Assembly (NCBI GenBank): GCA_025352145.1
Contig: JANXTY010000072.1
Location: forward strand, 1-32,551
DNA length: 32,551 bases
Source of the DNA: Oxalobacteraceae bacterium
GTDB lineage: Bacteria; Pseudomonadota; Gammaproteobacteria; Burkholderiales; Burkholderiaceae_D
Direction of reading: 5' to 3'
A model generated the notes under the pieces. That model saw only the letters and a list, made by a program, of their open reading frames with translations. It ran no database searches and was not told the DNA's origin. Made by a program: the position numbers and the translations under genes. Within the stretch, counting starts at the first letter, position 1, and each line of letters starts with the position of its first letter. Below are positions 1 through 9,588 of the stretch, in pieces.

Positions 1-10
1 GCTCGTTATG

Positions 11-44
11 AAAAACCCCCTCGGTATTTACCCTGGGGGTTTTT
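11..44. terminator. Bidirectional intrinsic terminator
   Basis: A run of five A and five C (11-20) pairs with five G and five T (35-44). An inner GGTA/TACC stem sits above a two-base mismatch. Both strands end in a U tract, so it can stop transcription from either side. It lies downstream of hrcA, which reads leftwards, and of any plus-strand gene left of the window. Confidence 0.8.
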
Positions 45-156
45 GCTTTGAATAGCCACATTAAAAAATAATCGGATTAAAATCCCGTACTCTATCCACA
101 TACAATAAAAACTACCCCCCTCCTCCTTCATCCTAAATCGATTTTGGGATGTGATG

Positions 157-1179
157 TTATGAATAGCTTAATGCGTTTGACAATAATTTTGCCGTAATAT
201 CTACAATGGGAATGACGCGTTCATAAGCCATTCTTGTTGGGCCAATGACGCCTAGCGTACCCACTATTTTCCCATTGACTTCATATGGCGAGGTAACAAT
301 ACTCATATCATCCATTGGTACCAAGGTTGAATCCCCCCCGATAAAGATTTGTACTCCTGCAGCCTTACTGGATACATCCAGTAGTTGCATCAATCCGGTT
401 TTTTGTTCAAACATGTCGAATAATTGGCGTAGCGAATTCATATTGGAAGATAAGTCGGCCACGCTTAGTAAATTGCGCTCACCACTAATTACGACATCAT
501 CCGAATTGTTGCTCATTGCTTCGCTGCCAGCTTCCACGGCAGCATGCATGAGCGCCGTCATATCATCTCGCAATTGTCGCAATTCATCCTGAAGCCTGAT
601 TTTGACGTCGTCGAAACTAAGGCCGCCATAGTTCTGATTGATGTAATTGGCGCTGTGTATCAATTGCGTCGGGGTATAGTCGACTTCAGTGAGTAGGAGG
701 CGATTTTGAACGTCTCCACTAGCCCCAACGATTACGAGCAAAATACGTTTTTGGGAAAGCCGTAGAAACTCAATTTGTCGAAATACTGATTCATGTCGCG
801 GCGTCAAGACCACACCCGCAAATTGGGACAACGAGGACAGCATTTGTGCTGCATTGGCGATGATTTTCTGAGGCTGGCTAGTCTCCAATCGCATTGGTAA
901 CCTTGACTCGACAGAGCATTCATCAATATGTTGAACCGTCAACAGTGTGTCGACGAAAACACGGTAGCCGCGAGGAGTAGGGACTCGGCCTGCGGAAGTA
1001 TGCGGGCTGGATACAAATCCCATCTCTTCTAGATCGGCCATAATATTGCGGATTGTGGCAGGGGAAAGTTCAAGTCCAGATATTTTGGATAATGCCCGCG
1101 AACCGACTGGCTGCCCATCGATGATATACCGTCCCACTAGGGTTCTCAGTAAGGTTTGAGCTCGAATATCTAATTGCAT
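157..1179 (-). CDS. hrcA: Heat-inducible transcription repressor HrcA
   Basis: This 340-residue protein matches HrcA in length and layout. An N-terminal winged-helix DNA-binding region (about residues 1-75) contains the family wording [17 protein letters not shown] followed by SAGRVPT, and a longer GAF-like and dimerisation region follows. HrcA binds CIRCE operators and represses chaperone genes, usually groESL and sometimes dnaK; GroEL keeps it active. It lies next to the grpE-dnaK-dnaJ cluster but points the other way, divergent from nadK. No CIRCE inverted repeat was seen anywhere in the window, so its targets are probably elsewhere. The ribosome binding site is weak, but the start at [11 protein letters not shown] fits the family. 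Confidence 0.95.
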   Translation of the reverse strand: MQLDIRAQTLLRTLVGRYIIDGQPVGSRALSKISGLELSPATIRNIMADLEEMGFVSSPHTSAGRVPTPRGYRVFVDTLLTVQHIDECSVESRLPMRLETSQPQKIIANAAQMLSSLSQFAGVVLTPRHESVFRQIEFLRLSQKRILLVIVGASGDVQNRLLLTEVDYTPTQLIHSANYINQNYGGLSFDDVKIRLQDELRQLRDDMTALMHAAVEAGSEAMSNNSDDVVISGERNLLSVADLSSNMNSLRQLFDMFEQKTGLMQLLDVSSKAAGVQIFIGGDSTLVPMDDMSIVTSPYEVNGKIVGTLGVIGPTRMAYERVIPIVDITAKLLSNALSYS

Positions 1180-1450
1180 GCTGTTTTAAGGTATTTTTTC
1201 GATGGATCGTGACATTATTATGAACCCAGATTGTTCTCTACGCTATATACCCTTGCCTGTCTTTAAAGAAATTGATCGAAGGAGCGACTTCATCAAACTA
1301 TAAGGCCTGCAGAAATCATCCCAGAAATAACGCAGCAATATTCATTTTTAGTAAACTAACACCCTCAGTTGTGGGAGATTAATCTTTTTCAAGGTCATCT
1401 TGAATTATGGTTTAATCCTGTACGCACACTTTTTGTATTCAGGGTTCTGT
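1180..1450. promoter_or_regulatory. Divergent hrcA/nadK intergenic region
   Basis: These 271 bases must hold the promoters of hrcA (left) and nadK (right). The clearest structure is an imperfect dyad at 1388-1404, TTCAAG and CTTGAA separated by five bases. A TTTAAT hexamer at 1411-1416 could be a -10 box for nadK, but no good -35 is visible. No CIRCE element and no clean sigma-32 promoter were found. Confidence 0.4.
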
Positions 1451-2335
1451 ATGTCAAAAACGATTGCCCTTGTTGGTAAACAAAACGCTTCGGGTATTCA
1501 GGAGTCCCTGGCTGTTATCGCTGATTTTTTGACTTCTGCTGGTTATGTTGCCGTCCTAGAGGCGGAAACAGCCCAAAATATTTACATTAATAGCGTTGAA
1601 ATCATGACAGCTGCTGATATAGGGCTTTATGCGGACGCGGCAATTGTCCTGGGTGGCGATGGCACAATGCTCGGTATCGCCCGTCAGTTGGCACCTTATT
1701 CGGTGCCGTTAATTGGAATTAATCAGGGGCGCTTAGGCTTTATGACCGATATCCCGCTTGATCGGATGATTCCTGTACTCGCTGACATTCTTGCAGGGGA
1801 ATGCGATTCTGAGCGGCGCAGTTTGCTGGAGGGCGAAGTGATTCGCGATGAGCAGGTCGTTTTTTTTGGCCTTGCGTTTAATGATGTCGTTGTATCCCGG
1901 GGAGCTGGATCTGGGATGGTTGAGCTCAAAGTTAATGTCAATGCCCATTTTATGTACAACCAACGTTCTGATGGCTTGATCGTTGCGACGCCGACTGGTT
2001 CGACAGCATACGCGTTATCAGCGGGCGGACCTTTGCTGCATCCGAATCTTGGGGGTATCGTTCTGGTACCGATTGCTCCCCATGCTTTGTCTAATCGACC
2101 CATTGTCGTTTCTGATAGCAGCGAAATAATTATCGAAATTATTGGTGGTAGAGACATTAGTGTTAATTTTGATATGCAGACTTTCGCAACTATGCAGCAC
2201 GGTGATCGCATCGTCATTAAACGTTCTAAACATACTATTACCTTTATGCACCCAGAAGGCTGGAGTTACTATGACACTCTGCGAGAGAAGCTTCATTGGA
2301 ATGAATATCCTTCTGTAGAAGGTCGATTAAAATAG
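1451..2335 (+). CDS. nadK: NAD kinase
   Basis: NadK phosphorylates NAD to NADP in the cytoplasm. The family motifs are clear: GGDGT at residues 68-72, which holds the catalytic Asp, then GRLGFMTD, a NDVVVSRG segment and the [18 protein letters not shown]-binding loop. The chosen start gives 294 residues, the usual length. AGGG at 1441-1444 is a well-spaced ribosome binding site, so a longer frame opening with TTG at 1400 is unlikely to be used. It is divergent from hrcA and precedes recN by about 90 bases. Confidence 0.95.
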   Translation: MSKTIALVGKQNASGIQESLAVIADFLTSAGYVAVLEAETAQNIYINSVEIMTAADIGLYADAAIVLGGDGTMLGIARQLAPYSVPLIGINQGRLGFMTDIPLDRMIPVLADILAGECDSERRSLLEGEVIRDEQVVFFGLAFNDVVVSRGAGSGMVELKVNVNAHFMYNQRSDGLIVATPTGSTAYALSAGGPLLHPNLGGIVLVPIAPHALSNRPIVVSDSSEIIIEIIGGRDISVNFDMQTFATMQHGDRIVIKRSKHTITFMHPEGWSYYDTLREKLHWNEYPSVEGRLK

Positions 2336-2428
2336 AAGTTGTATGAGTCAATCCGCCCCCTGATTTGACGCATGTCTGCAGATCTATATATCGTAAATCC
2401 AACAACAAAATAAAAAGTTCTTACCTTC

Positions 2429-4084
2429 ATGCTCCGTACTCTTTCTATTCGCGATTTCGTCATTGTTGATTTTGTTGAGCTTGAACTGACTTCTGGATTT
2501 ACTGTATTTACGGGAGAAACCGGTGCAGGAAAATCAATTTTAATCGATGCCTTGGCGCTCGCTTTGGGGGGGCGCGGTGATGCCAGTGTGGTGCGCGATG
2601 GTGCTGCTAAAGCTGACATTACTGTAGATTGCATCGTAAATGGCGATGCTTTGCATTGGTTAGCCACTAATGAATTTGAATGTGCTGAGAGCAATAATGT
2701 TCTGATGCGACGTGTGATTGATAATGCGGGGCGCTCAAAAGCATTTATCAACGGCATTGCTGCAACGGCTGGACAATTGCGGGAACTAGGGGAAATGTTG
2801 GTCGATATTCACGGCCAGCATGCGCATCAGTCTTTGCTCAAAATAGAGGCACAACGTGCGTTACTAGATAGTCAGGCTGGTTTGCACAATGAACTTAAAG
2901 ATGTTGATGCTGCTTATAAGGCTTGGCGTTCGCTGGCTAAACAATGTGATGAATTTGAAACCACCGCCAAAAGTGTCTTGCTAGAACGGGAGCGTTTAGA
3001 GTGGCAAGTCGGGGAATTAGAAAAGCTCCGTATTAAATCCGGAGAATGGGATGACATCGTTCAAGAGCATAGCCGCTTATCTCATGCGGCCAGTCTGATT
3101 GAGGGGGCCAGAGAAGCCCTGATGCTCATTTCCGAGGCGGACAATCCTATCTTGTCGCAGCTCTCGGCATTGAATCAAAAATTGCATAAACTTGCCTCGG
3201 TTGATACGACGCTTAATCATATCCTTGAATGTACTGAGCCCGCCCGTATTCATTTACAGGAAGCGGTATATGCGCTCAACGATTATTTGAGCCGGGTCGA
3301 GTTAGATCCACAGCGGTTACATGAAGTAGACACAAGGTTAGAGGCCATGCATTCGATCGGACGTAAATTGCGGATTTCGCCCAATGATCTGGCGTCATTT
3401 TATGCGTCTTTGTTGGCTCAGCTCCAACAGCTAGCGGGAGCGACTGATTTGGATGGATTGCGTAAACAGGAAGGTTTACTTAAAGCTGCCTATTTAAACG
3501 TTGCGCAAAGGTTGTCTGTCGCTCGGGCAAAAGCAGGTCAATCGCTTGGATCTGCCGTCACCACGGCGATGCAAGAGTTGAGTATGAGTGGTGGGCGCTT
3601 TGATGTGGCCTTGCATCCATGTGAGCCGACTGCATTTGGCATTGAACAGGTAGAGTTCATGGTGGCCGGACACGCTGGTACTGCACCTAAGCCCCTGGTT
3701 AAGGTTGCCTCAGGTGGGGAACTGGCTCGGATTGCTCTTGCGATATCCGTGATTACTTCTAGCGTAACGCACACACCGACATTGATCTTCGATGAGGTTG
3801 ATAGCGGTATCGGTGGGGCTGTAGCAGAAGTGGTGGGGCGTCTGTTAAAACGTCTTGGACATGACCATCAGGTTTTATGTGTGACGCATTTACCTCAAGT
3901 GGCAAGTCAGGCTAATCAGCACTTTCAGGTCGTGAAAATGGCATCCTCTGATGGTAGTAAAACTTTCTCCAGTATCGTCTCTTTAGATGCCCGATCCCGG
4001 GTTGAAGAAATTGCCCGCATGTTGGGGGGATTAGAAATTACAGCGACCACCCGAAAACACGCGCGCGAGTTGCTTGCGTCGTAG
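2429..4084 (+). CDS. recN: DNA repair protein RecN
   Basis: RecN is an SMC-like ATPase that acts in double-strand break repair. The 551 residues match the family length. The Walker A motif GETGAGKS lies at 29-36, a Q-loop region (DIHGQHAHQ) near 128, an ABC signature SGGELARIAL near 428, and a Walker B motif TLIFDEVDSG near 451. The middle is rich in charged residues and Leu, as expected for coiled-coil arms. In many proteobacteria recN is SOS-controlled, but the 93 bases upstream show no LexA box (CTG-N10-CAG) that I could find. The ribosome binding site is weak. Confidence 0.95.
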   Translation: MLRTLSIRDFVIVDFVELELTSGFTVFTGETGAGKSILIDALALALGGRGDASVVRDGAAKADITVDCIVNGDALHWLATNEFECAESNNVLMRRVIDNAGRSKAFINGIAATAGQLRELGEMLVDIHGQHAHQSLLKIEAQRALLDSQAGLHNELKDVDAAYKAWRSLAKQCDEFETTAKSVLLERERLEWQVGELEKLRIKSGEWDDIVQEHSRLSHAASLIEGAREALMLISEADNPILSQLSALNQKLHKLASVDTTLNHILECTEPARIHLQEAVYALNDYLSRVELDPQRLHEVDTRLEAMHSIGRKLRISPNDLASFYASLLAQLQQLAGATDLDGLRKQEGLLKAAYLNVAQRLSVARAKAGQSLGSAVTTAMQELSMSGGRFDVALHPCEPTAFGIEQVEFMVAGHAGTAPKPLVKVASGGELARIALAISVITSSVTHTPTLIFDEVDSGIGGAVAEVVGRLLKRLGHDHQVLCVTHLPQVASQANQHFQVVKMASSDGSKTFSSIVSLDARSRVEEIARMLGGLEITATTRKHARELLAS

Positions 4085-4172
4085 TTGAAGGCACTTACCG
4101 ATTTAGCCTGGGCCGGATTGATAATCTCAAGCCGCTCCTTACTTATCCATTTTTAGCTTTGTTAGGCCTGCT

Positions 4173-5279
4173 ATGTCATTTCGAAAAGAACCTTCTTACA
4201 TCCACGGTGTGATGGAGAAAACGGCGGTAGTCTTAGTCAATCTGGGCACGCCAGATGCACCCACCGCCTCGGCAGTGCGATGTTACTTAAAATTTTTTTT
4301 ATCTGATAGCCGGGTTGTGGAAATCCCCAAAGTAATCTGGTGGTTTATTTTGCACTGCATTATCTTGCCAAGGCGCGCCAGTAAATCGGCTGAAAAATAT
4401 GCCATGATTTGGACCAAGGAAGGTTCGCCGCTGAAGGTCCACACAAAAAAACAAACCAGTTTGTTGCGAGGATATTTAGGTGAGCGCGGGCATGATGTGC
4501 AGGTCGCATTTGCCATGCGTTATGGCACCCCATCGCTGCCGGAAGTGCTCGACAAACTGAAGTCTGAAGGTTGCGAACGTCTCCTGATTTTACCTGCTTA
4601 CCCGCAATATTCGGGCACCACTACAGCCTCGGTATTCGATGCAGTTTTTAAGCATTTTTCGGCGGTGCGTAATGTGCCTGAATTGCGTTTTATAAAGCAG
4701 TACCATGACCACGAAGGCTATATTCAAGCATTAAAACAATCAGTACTTTCACATTGGGCATTGAGCGGACAGCCGGATAAATTGGTTATCAGTTTTCATG
4801 GCGTTCCCAAGCGTACGTTGTTGTTGGGCGATCCTTACCATTGCCAGTGCCATAAGACGGCTCGTTTGTTGGCTGCGCAATTGGGGATTGCGCAGGATCG
4901 GTATGTGGTTACTTTTCAATCGCGCTTTGGCAAAGCCGAGTGGTTGCAGCCCTATACTGCGCCGACCTTGCAGCGTTTGGCGAAAGAAGGTATCAGGCGG
5001 GTAGACGTGATTTGTCCGGGCTTTATCAGCGATTGCCTTGAAACATTGGAGGAAATTTCGATCGAAGCTAAAAAAGTTTTTTTGACTGCAGGTGGTAAGG
5101 ACTTCAACTATATTGCTTGCCTCAACGAATCGCCAAGCTGGATTGGCGCATTAGCGCAAATCGTTGAGCAGAACATGGTCGGTTGGCCGACAGTAGTTTC
5201 GCCGACTGCGCGTGAGGCAAGAAAAATAGCTGCCGAATTGTCGCGGACAGAGGCCAAGCGTTTGGGCGCAGATCGCTAA
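4173..5279 (+). CDS. hemH: Ferrochelatase
   Basis: HemH inserts ferrous iron into protoporphyrin IX, the last step of haem synthesis. The 368-residue protein opens its core with VVLVNLGTPDAPT (about residues 19-31). It carries the catalytic His209 in SFHGVPKR and Glu290 in ISDCLETLEEI, equivalent to the His and Glu of other ferrochelatases. A conserved PAYPQYSGTTTASV stretch lies at 141-154. No membrane segment is obvious beyond the hydrophobic patch around 54-65, which is normal for this membrane-associated enzyme. It sits 88 bases after recN and about 290 bases before grpE, a common betaproteobacterial order. Confidence 0.95.
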   Translation: MSFRKEPSYIHGVMEKTAVVLVNLGTPDAPTASAVRCYLKFFLSDSRVVEIPKVIWWFILHCIILPRRASKSAEKYAMIWTKEGSPLKVHTKKQTSLLRGYLGERGHDVQVAFAMRYGTPSLPEVLDKLKSEGCERLLILPAYPQYSGTTTASVFDAVFKHFSAVRNVPELRFIKQYHDHEGYIQALKQSVLSHWALSGQPDKLVISFHGVPKRTLLLGDPYHCQCHKTARLLAAQLGIAQDRYVVTFQSRFGKAEWLQPYTAPTLQRLAKEGIRRVDVICPGFISDCLETLEEISIEAKKVFLTAGGKDFNYIACLNESPSWIGALAQIVEQNMVGWPTVVSPTAREARKIAAELSRTEAKRLGADR

Positions 5280-5423
5280 CGAAAGGTAGTTATATCGCTG
5301 AATTCCTTGGTGTTTTAAAAGACATTTCTTTAGAAATTCCCTGTTTTTTCAGTTTGATTGTCAAATTTCCTATTCTGGAAACGAGTGATTTGGTAAATCT
5401 CCTCTCTGCGAAAACGTATCCCT

Positions 5424-5451
5424 CTTGAAAATAGTTGGGATAACCCCATTT
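5424..5451 (+). promoter_or_regulatory. Sigma-32 (RpoH) heat-shock promoter of grpE
   Basis: CTTGAAA at 5424-5430 and CCCCATTT at 5444-5451 are separated by 13 bases. This is an essentially perfect match to the proteobacterial sigma-32 consensus. Transcription would start near 5458, leaving a leader of about 110 bases before the grpE start at 5568. It should drive grpE and dnaK, and possibly dnaJ. Confidence 0.88.
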
Positions 5452-5567
5452 GAACTTAATATTGATTCCGCGCGAAACCAGAAATCGATGAATGCAAATT
5501 GGACGCGTGCAAAATTTGGTGATGTTTTGGCCCTTTTAATTATTAGGTGATTGTTGGAGATTTTTTG

Positions 5568-6122
5568 ATGTCAGAAATAGATAGAGAAATAGAAAAGCGG
5601 GTAGACGAAGTCGCACAGGGTGAGACGGAAACATTGCCCCAGCAACCAACAGTTCAAGTTGAGTCGAATGCCGAGCAACAACTGACTGAGTTGCAATCTA
5701 AGGTTGCGGAAATGCAAGATGCCTATATGCGTGCCAAGGCAGAAGGAGAAAATATCCGTCGTCGGGCACAGGAAGACATTGCCAAAGCCTATAAATTTGC
5801 AATTGAAGGTTTTGCTGAAGCGATGGTGCCGGTAAAAGATAGTCTCGAAATGGCACTCAAGGTGGAGGCACCGTCGATTGATACGCTTAAGGAAGGTGTT
5901 GATATGACGCTAAAACAATTGGCATCCGCTTTCGAGAAAAACAAGCTGATGGAGATTGTGCCAGCGCCAGGCGATAAGCTTGACCCGATGCGGCATCAGG
6001 CGGTATCAACAGTACCATCGGAACAAGAGGCGAACACGGTGGTGACGGTGCTGCAAAAAGGCTACATGATTGCGGATCGCCTGCTGCGTCCAGCGATTGT
6101 GATCGTTTCACAAGCAAAATAA
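5568..6122 (+). CDS. grpE: Nucleotide exchange factor GrpE
   Basis: GrpE releases ADP from DnaK in the Hsp70 chaperone cycle. The 184-residue protein has an acidic, Gln/Glu-rich N-terminus, a long helical segment (about residues 40-85, including the [18 protein letters not shown] region typical of the family) and a C-terminal beta domain ending in [10 protein letters not shown]. The start at 5568 is supported by GGAG at 5556-5559; an in-frame GTG at 5547 lies upstream of that site and is rejected. It follows the sigma-32 promoter and lies 95 bases before dnaK, probably in one transcript. Confidence 0.95.
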   Translation: MSEIDREIEKRVDEVAQGETETLPQQPTVQVESNAEQQLTELQSKVAEMQDAYMRAKAEGENIRRRAQEDIAKAYKFAIEGFAEAMVPVKDSLEMALKVEAPSIDTLKEGVDMTLKQLASAFEKNKLMEIVPAPGDKLDPMRHQAVSTVPSEQEANTVVTVLQKGYMIADRLLRPAIVIVSQAK

Positions 6123-6217
6123 TCGTAGCCGCAAAAGTTTTTTTAGAGAAGACTTGAAAGCGGCCACCTTTTCCACATATTTGAATTATCTGAACTTTAG
6201 TTATAAAAGGAAAAATC

Positions 6218-8152
6218 ATGGGCAGAATTATCGGCATCGACTTGGGTACAACAAACTCGTGTGTTTCTATTATGGAGGGTGGGCAACCCAAGGTGATTGA
6301 AAACTCGGAGGGTGCGCGTACTACTCCATCGATCATCGCCTATCAAGAAGACGGCGAAATTTTGGTGGGGGCACCAGCCAAGCGCCAGGCAGTTACCAAT
6401 CCTCAAAATACCTTGTATGCAGTCAAGCGCCTGATTGGCCGCAAATTCGAAGAGAAAGCGGTCCAAAAAGATATTGGCCTGATGCCTTACGCCATTGTCA
6501 AGGCGGATAACGGCGATGCCTGGATTTCTGTGCGTGATAAAAAACTGGCGCCACCGCAAATCTCGGCAGAAGTGCTGCGCAAGATGAAAAAAACTGCCGA
6601 GGATTATCTTGGCGAAGAAGTGACTGAAGCGGTTATTACGGTGCCCGCGTATTTCAACGATGCACAACGTCAAGCAACCAAAGACGCAGGGCGTATCGCT
6701 GGCTTGGAAGTCAAACGTATTATTAATGAGCCGACTGCGGCAGCGCTTGCATTTGGTCTGGACAAAACGGAAAAAGGCGACCGTAAAATTGCTGTATATG
6801 ACTTGGGCGGCGGTACCTTTGACGTATCGATTATTGAAATTGCCGATGTCGATGGCGAGAAGCAATTTGAGGTGCTCTCGACCAATGGCGATACCTTCCT
6901 TGGTGGTGAGGATTTTGATCAGCGCATTATTGATTTTATTATCGACGAATTCAAAAAAATTAATGGATTGGACCTGAAGAAAGATCCAATAGCATTACAA
7001 CGTATTAAAGCCTCCGCTGAACGTGCCAAGATAGAGTTGTCGTCGTCGCAGCAAACCGAAATTAATGAGCCCTACATTGCAATGGCGAATGGCGCGCCGG
7101 TTCATTTGAATATGAAAATGACGCGTGCCAAGCTCGAATCTTTGGTCGAGGAATTGATTGCGCAAACGATCGAGCCATGCCGTATCGCCATCAAGGATGC
7201 GGGAGTGTCGGTATCTGACATCGACGATATCATTCTGGTTGGCGGAATGACGCGGATGCCGAAGGTGCAAGAGAAGGTTAAGGAGTTTTTTGGCAAAGAG
7301 CCTCGTAAAGACGTGAACCCGGATGAAGCAGTGGCGGTTGGTGCTGCAATTCAAGGATCCGTTTTGTCGGGTGAGCGTAAAGATCTGTTGTTGCTGGACG
7401 TGACTCCATTGTCGCTTGGGATTGAGACGCTCGGCGGTGTGATGACTAAGATGATTCACAAAAATACGACGATTCCAACCAAATTTAGTCAAGTGTTTTC
7501 AACCGCTGATGACAATCAGCCGGCAGTGACGATCAAGGTATATCAAGGAGAACGCGAAATCGCGGTCGGCAATAAAGGCTTAGGCGAATTTAATCTCGAG
7601 GGTATCCCGCCAGCATCACGCGGCACGCCTCAAATCGAGGTAACGTTTGATATTGACGCAAATGGGATTTTGCATGTCGGTGCTAAAGATAAAGCCACCG
7701 GTAAGGAAAATAAGATCACGATTAAGGCTAATTCTGGTTTGACAGAAGCAGAAATTCAGAAGATGGTGAAAGATGCTGAGCTGAATGCAGAAGAGGATCA
7801 TAAGCTGAAAGAATTGGCTGAGTCGCGTAATCAGGGCGATGCGCTGGTGCATTCCACGCGTAAGTCCCTCACTGAGTATGGCGACAAATTGGAAGCGGGA
7901 GAAAAAGAAAAAATCGACTCAGCAATCAAAGATCTTGAAACTTCTCTCAAGAGTAATGACAAGGCTGAGATCGATGCGAAGATTGCCGCACTCTCGACAG
8001 CATCTCAAAAATTGGGAGAAAAGATGTATGCAGATATGCAGACTCAGCAGGCGGCTGGTGCTGGCGCTGACACCGGTGGGGGGGCATCAGAATCCAAACC
8101 GCAGCAAGATGACGTAGTTGATGCCGACTTTAAAGAAGTGAAAGATAAGTAA
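6218..8152 (+). CDS. dnaK: Chaperone protein DnaK (Hsp70)
   Basis: DnaK is the ATP-driven Hsp70 chaperone. The 644 residues start with the nucleotide-binding domain ([11 protein letters not shown] at 5-15, then [11 protein letters not shown], the [14 protein letters not shown] stretch and [12 protein letters not shown]). The interdomain linker region [14 protein letters not shown] follows near residue 395. The substrate-binding domain and a helical lid come next, with a Gly/Ala/Gln-rich tail ending in [11 protein letters not shown]. The ribosome binding site AAAGGA (6206-6211) is strong. It works with GrpE upstream and DnaJ downstream. Confidence 0.98.
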   Translation: MGRIIGIDLGTTNSCVSIMEGGQPKVIENSEGARTTPSIIAYQEDGEILVGAPAKRQAVTNPQNTLYAVKRLIGRKFEEKAVQKDIGLMPYAIVKADNGDAWISVRDKKLAPPQISAEVLRKMKKTAEDYLGEEVTEAVITVPAYFNDAQRQATKDAGRIAGLEVKRIINEPTAAALAFGLDKTEKGDRKIAVYDLGGGTFDVSIIEIADVDGEKQFEVLSTNGDTFLGGEDFDQRIIDFIIDEFKKINGLDLKKDPIALQRIKASAERAKIELSSSQQTEINEPYIAMANGAPVHLNMKMTRAKLESLVEELIAQTIEPCRIAIKDAGVSVSDIDDIILVGGMTRMPKVQEKVKEFFGKEPRKDVNPDEAVAVGAAIQGSVLSGERKDLLLLDVTPLSLGIETLGGVMTKMIHKNTTIPTKFSQVFSTADDNQPAVTIKVYQGEREIAVGNKGLGEFNLEGIPPASRGTPQIEVTFDIDANGILHVGAKDKATGKENKITIKANSGLTEAEIQKMVKDAELNAEEDHKLKELAESRNQGDALVHSTRKSLTEYGDKLEAGEKEKIDSAIKDLETSLKSNDKAEIDAKIAALSTASQKLGEKMYADMQTQQAAGAGADTGGGASESKPQQDDVVDADFKEVKDK

Positions 8153-8167
8153 TTTTTCTTTGGTCTA

Positions 8168-8234
8168 ACGGCTGGTGCCGTGACGGCTCGCCGAGTGGAT
8201 GTCATCGTACTAACGATGCTCTGCTCGGCGTTTT
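8168..8234 (+). terminator. Hairpins between dnaK and dnaJ, possible attenuating terminator
   Basis: A small hairpin ACGGC-TGGT-GCCGT (8168-8181) is followed by a larger compound one. Its outer stem is CGCCGAG (8189-8195) with CTCGGCG (8224-8230), its inner stem is CATCGT (8203-8208) with ACGATG (8213-8218), and four T follow at 8231-8234. The T tract is short, so it may be a partial terminator or an RNA-stabilising structure that lowers dnaJ relative to dnaK. Confidence 0.55.
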
Positions 8235-8346
8235 CGCTTAGATGTTGATGCGACCACCAGGAACGTAGTCGTATCTCATCATCCCACCAGCCTCTCTAGT
8301 GGCGTAGGGTTTGACGCTGTGAAAAATATTGCAAGGTGTAGACAAG

Positions 8347-9483
8347 ATGGCGAAGCGTGATTATTACGAGACACTTGGCGTGGCAAAAAATGCGTCCGAG
8401 GAAGAGATCAAAAAATCTTATCGCAAATTGGCGATGAAATATCATCCGGATCGTAATCCGGATAGCAAAGAATCCGAAGAAAAATTCAAAGAGGCGAAAG
8501 AGGCCTACGAAATGTTGACTAACGCTGAGAAGCGTGAAGCTTATGATCGTTATGGGCATGCAGGTGTTGATCCCAATATGGGCGGAGGTGGTTTTGGTGG
8601 TAATGCGGGCGGATTCTCGGATGCTTTTGGCGATATATTCGGCGACATATTCGGGGGTGGCGCTGGCGCACGGGGTGGTCGTGGTGGTGGCCCGCAAGTA
8701 TTCCGTGGCGCCGATTTGCGTTACAACCTTGAGATATCGTTGGAGCAAGCTGCAAGCGGTTTTGATACCACCATCCGTGTACCATCTTGGGATAAATGTG
8801 AGACATGCCATGGATCGGGGGCGAAGCCGGGCACCTCGCCCACGACCTGTACGAGCTGTGGCGGTCATGGCCAAGTACGGATGCAGCAGGGGTTCTTTAG
8901 CATTCAGCAAACCTGCCCTAAATGTCATGGAACGGGGAAGGTGATTGCTGATCCTTGCGCGCCGTGTGCAGGTGCAGGACGAATCAAGCGAAATAAGACG
9001 CTGGAAGTTAAGATTCCAGCGGGCATAGACAATGGAATGCGGATTCGTTCGTCTGGAAACGGCGAGCCGGGAACCAACGGCGGCCCATCCGGTGATTTGT
9101 ATGTCGAGATACATATCAAGCCTCACTCGGTATTCCAGCGTGAAGGCGACGACCTGCACTGCGAGATGCCGATTTCATTTGCAAAAGCGGCATTGGGTGG
9201 CGAGATTGAAGTACCCACTTTGAGTGGCAAAGCATCTTTTACCATTCCTGAAGGGACGCAGTCAGGCAAGACTTTCCGTTTGCGTGGCAAAGGTATCAAA
9301 GGTGTGCGCTCCGGCTATGCGGGAGATTTATTCTGCCATGTGCTGATCGAAACCCCAGTCAAACTGACGGATAAACAGAAAGATTTACTGCGAGAATTCG
9401 AGCGTCTTACGTCCGAAGGTGGTGGAAAACATAGCCCGCAGAGTAAGTCATGGAGGGATAAGGTAAAGGCTTTTTTTGAGTGA
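8347..9483 (+). CDS. dnaJ: Chaperone protein DnaJ (Hsp40)
   Basis: DnaJ delivers substrates to DnaK and stimulates its ATPase. The J domain (about residues 3-70) contains the diagnostic HPD tripeptide in [10 protein letters not shown] Gly/Phe-rich linker with repeated GDIFG-like units follows. Four zinc-binding repeats, [24 protein letters not shown] and CAPCAGAG, come next, then the C-terminal substrate domain. The start at 8347 gives 378 residues, close to the usual 376, and AAGGTG at 8333-8338 is well placed. A TTG at 8329 in the same frame is upstream of that site and unlikely. About 190 bases separate it from dnaK. Confidence 0.97.
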   Translation: MAKRDYYETLGVAKNASEEEIKKSYRKLAMKYHPDRNPDSKESEEKFKEAKEAYEMLTNAEKREAYDRYGHAGVDPNMGGGGFGGNAGGFSDAFGDIFGDIFGGGAGARGGRGGGPQVFRGADLRYNLEISLEQAASGFDTTIRVPSWDKCETCHGSGAKPGTSPTTCTSCGGHGQVRMQQGFFSIQQTCPKCHGTGKVIADPCAPCAGAGRIKRNKTLEVKIPAGIDNGMRIRSSGNGEPGTNGGPSGDLYVEIHIKPHSVFQREGDDLHCEMPISFAKAALGGEIEVPTLSGKASFTIPEGTQSGKTFRLRGKGIKGVRSGYAGDLFCHVLIETPVKLTDKQKDLLREFERLTSEGGGKHSPQSKSWRDKVKAFFE

Positions 9484-9562
9484 GGTAAAAATTTATTTTG
9501 ATGACATCCAAGTTGGCGCAACGACCTTTATTTACTCTTTTCAAGAGGTCGATACCGAATAG
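9476..9562 (+). pseudogene. Remnant of a MaoC-like (hotdog) dehydratase gene
   Basis: In the frame beginning at a TTG (9476) that overlaps the end of dnaJ, the DNA encodes [18 protein letters not shown] and continues to EVDTE before a TAG at 9560-9562. The YFDDIQVG wording is typical of the N-terminus of MaoC family acyl dehydratases, which run to about 150 residues. Here only about 28 codons remain. The carbonic anhydrase start follows 26 bases later, so the rest appears deleted. A functional micropeptide cannot be excluded. The family call rests on a short segment. Confidence 0.5.
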
Positions 9563-9588
9563 TTTAATTTTTTTTGCATGTGGGTCCT

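Noticed and set aside
1365-1393. Sigma-32-like promoter on the minus strand ahead of hrcA
   Set aside because: CTTGAAA is present, but the -10 candidate is only a partial match and the spacing is 10-11 bases, too short for sigma-32.
2336-2428. LexA box ahead of recN
   Set aside because: No CTG-N10-CAG pair was found in the gap; the CTG and CAG present are at the wrong spacing.
8296-9159. Long reading frame antisense to dnaJ
   Set aside because: It lies fully opposite a firm dnaJ gene, has no recognisable domain and no ribosome binding site; its length follows from codon composition.
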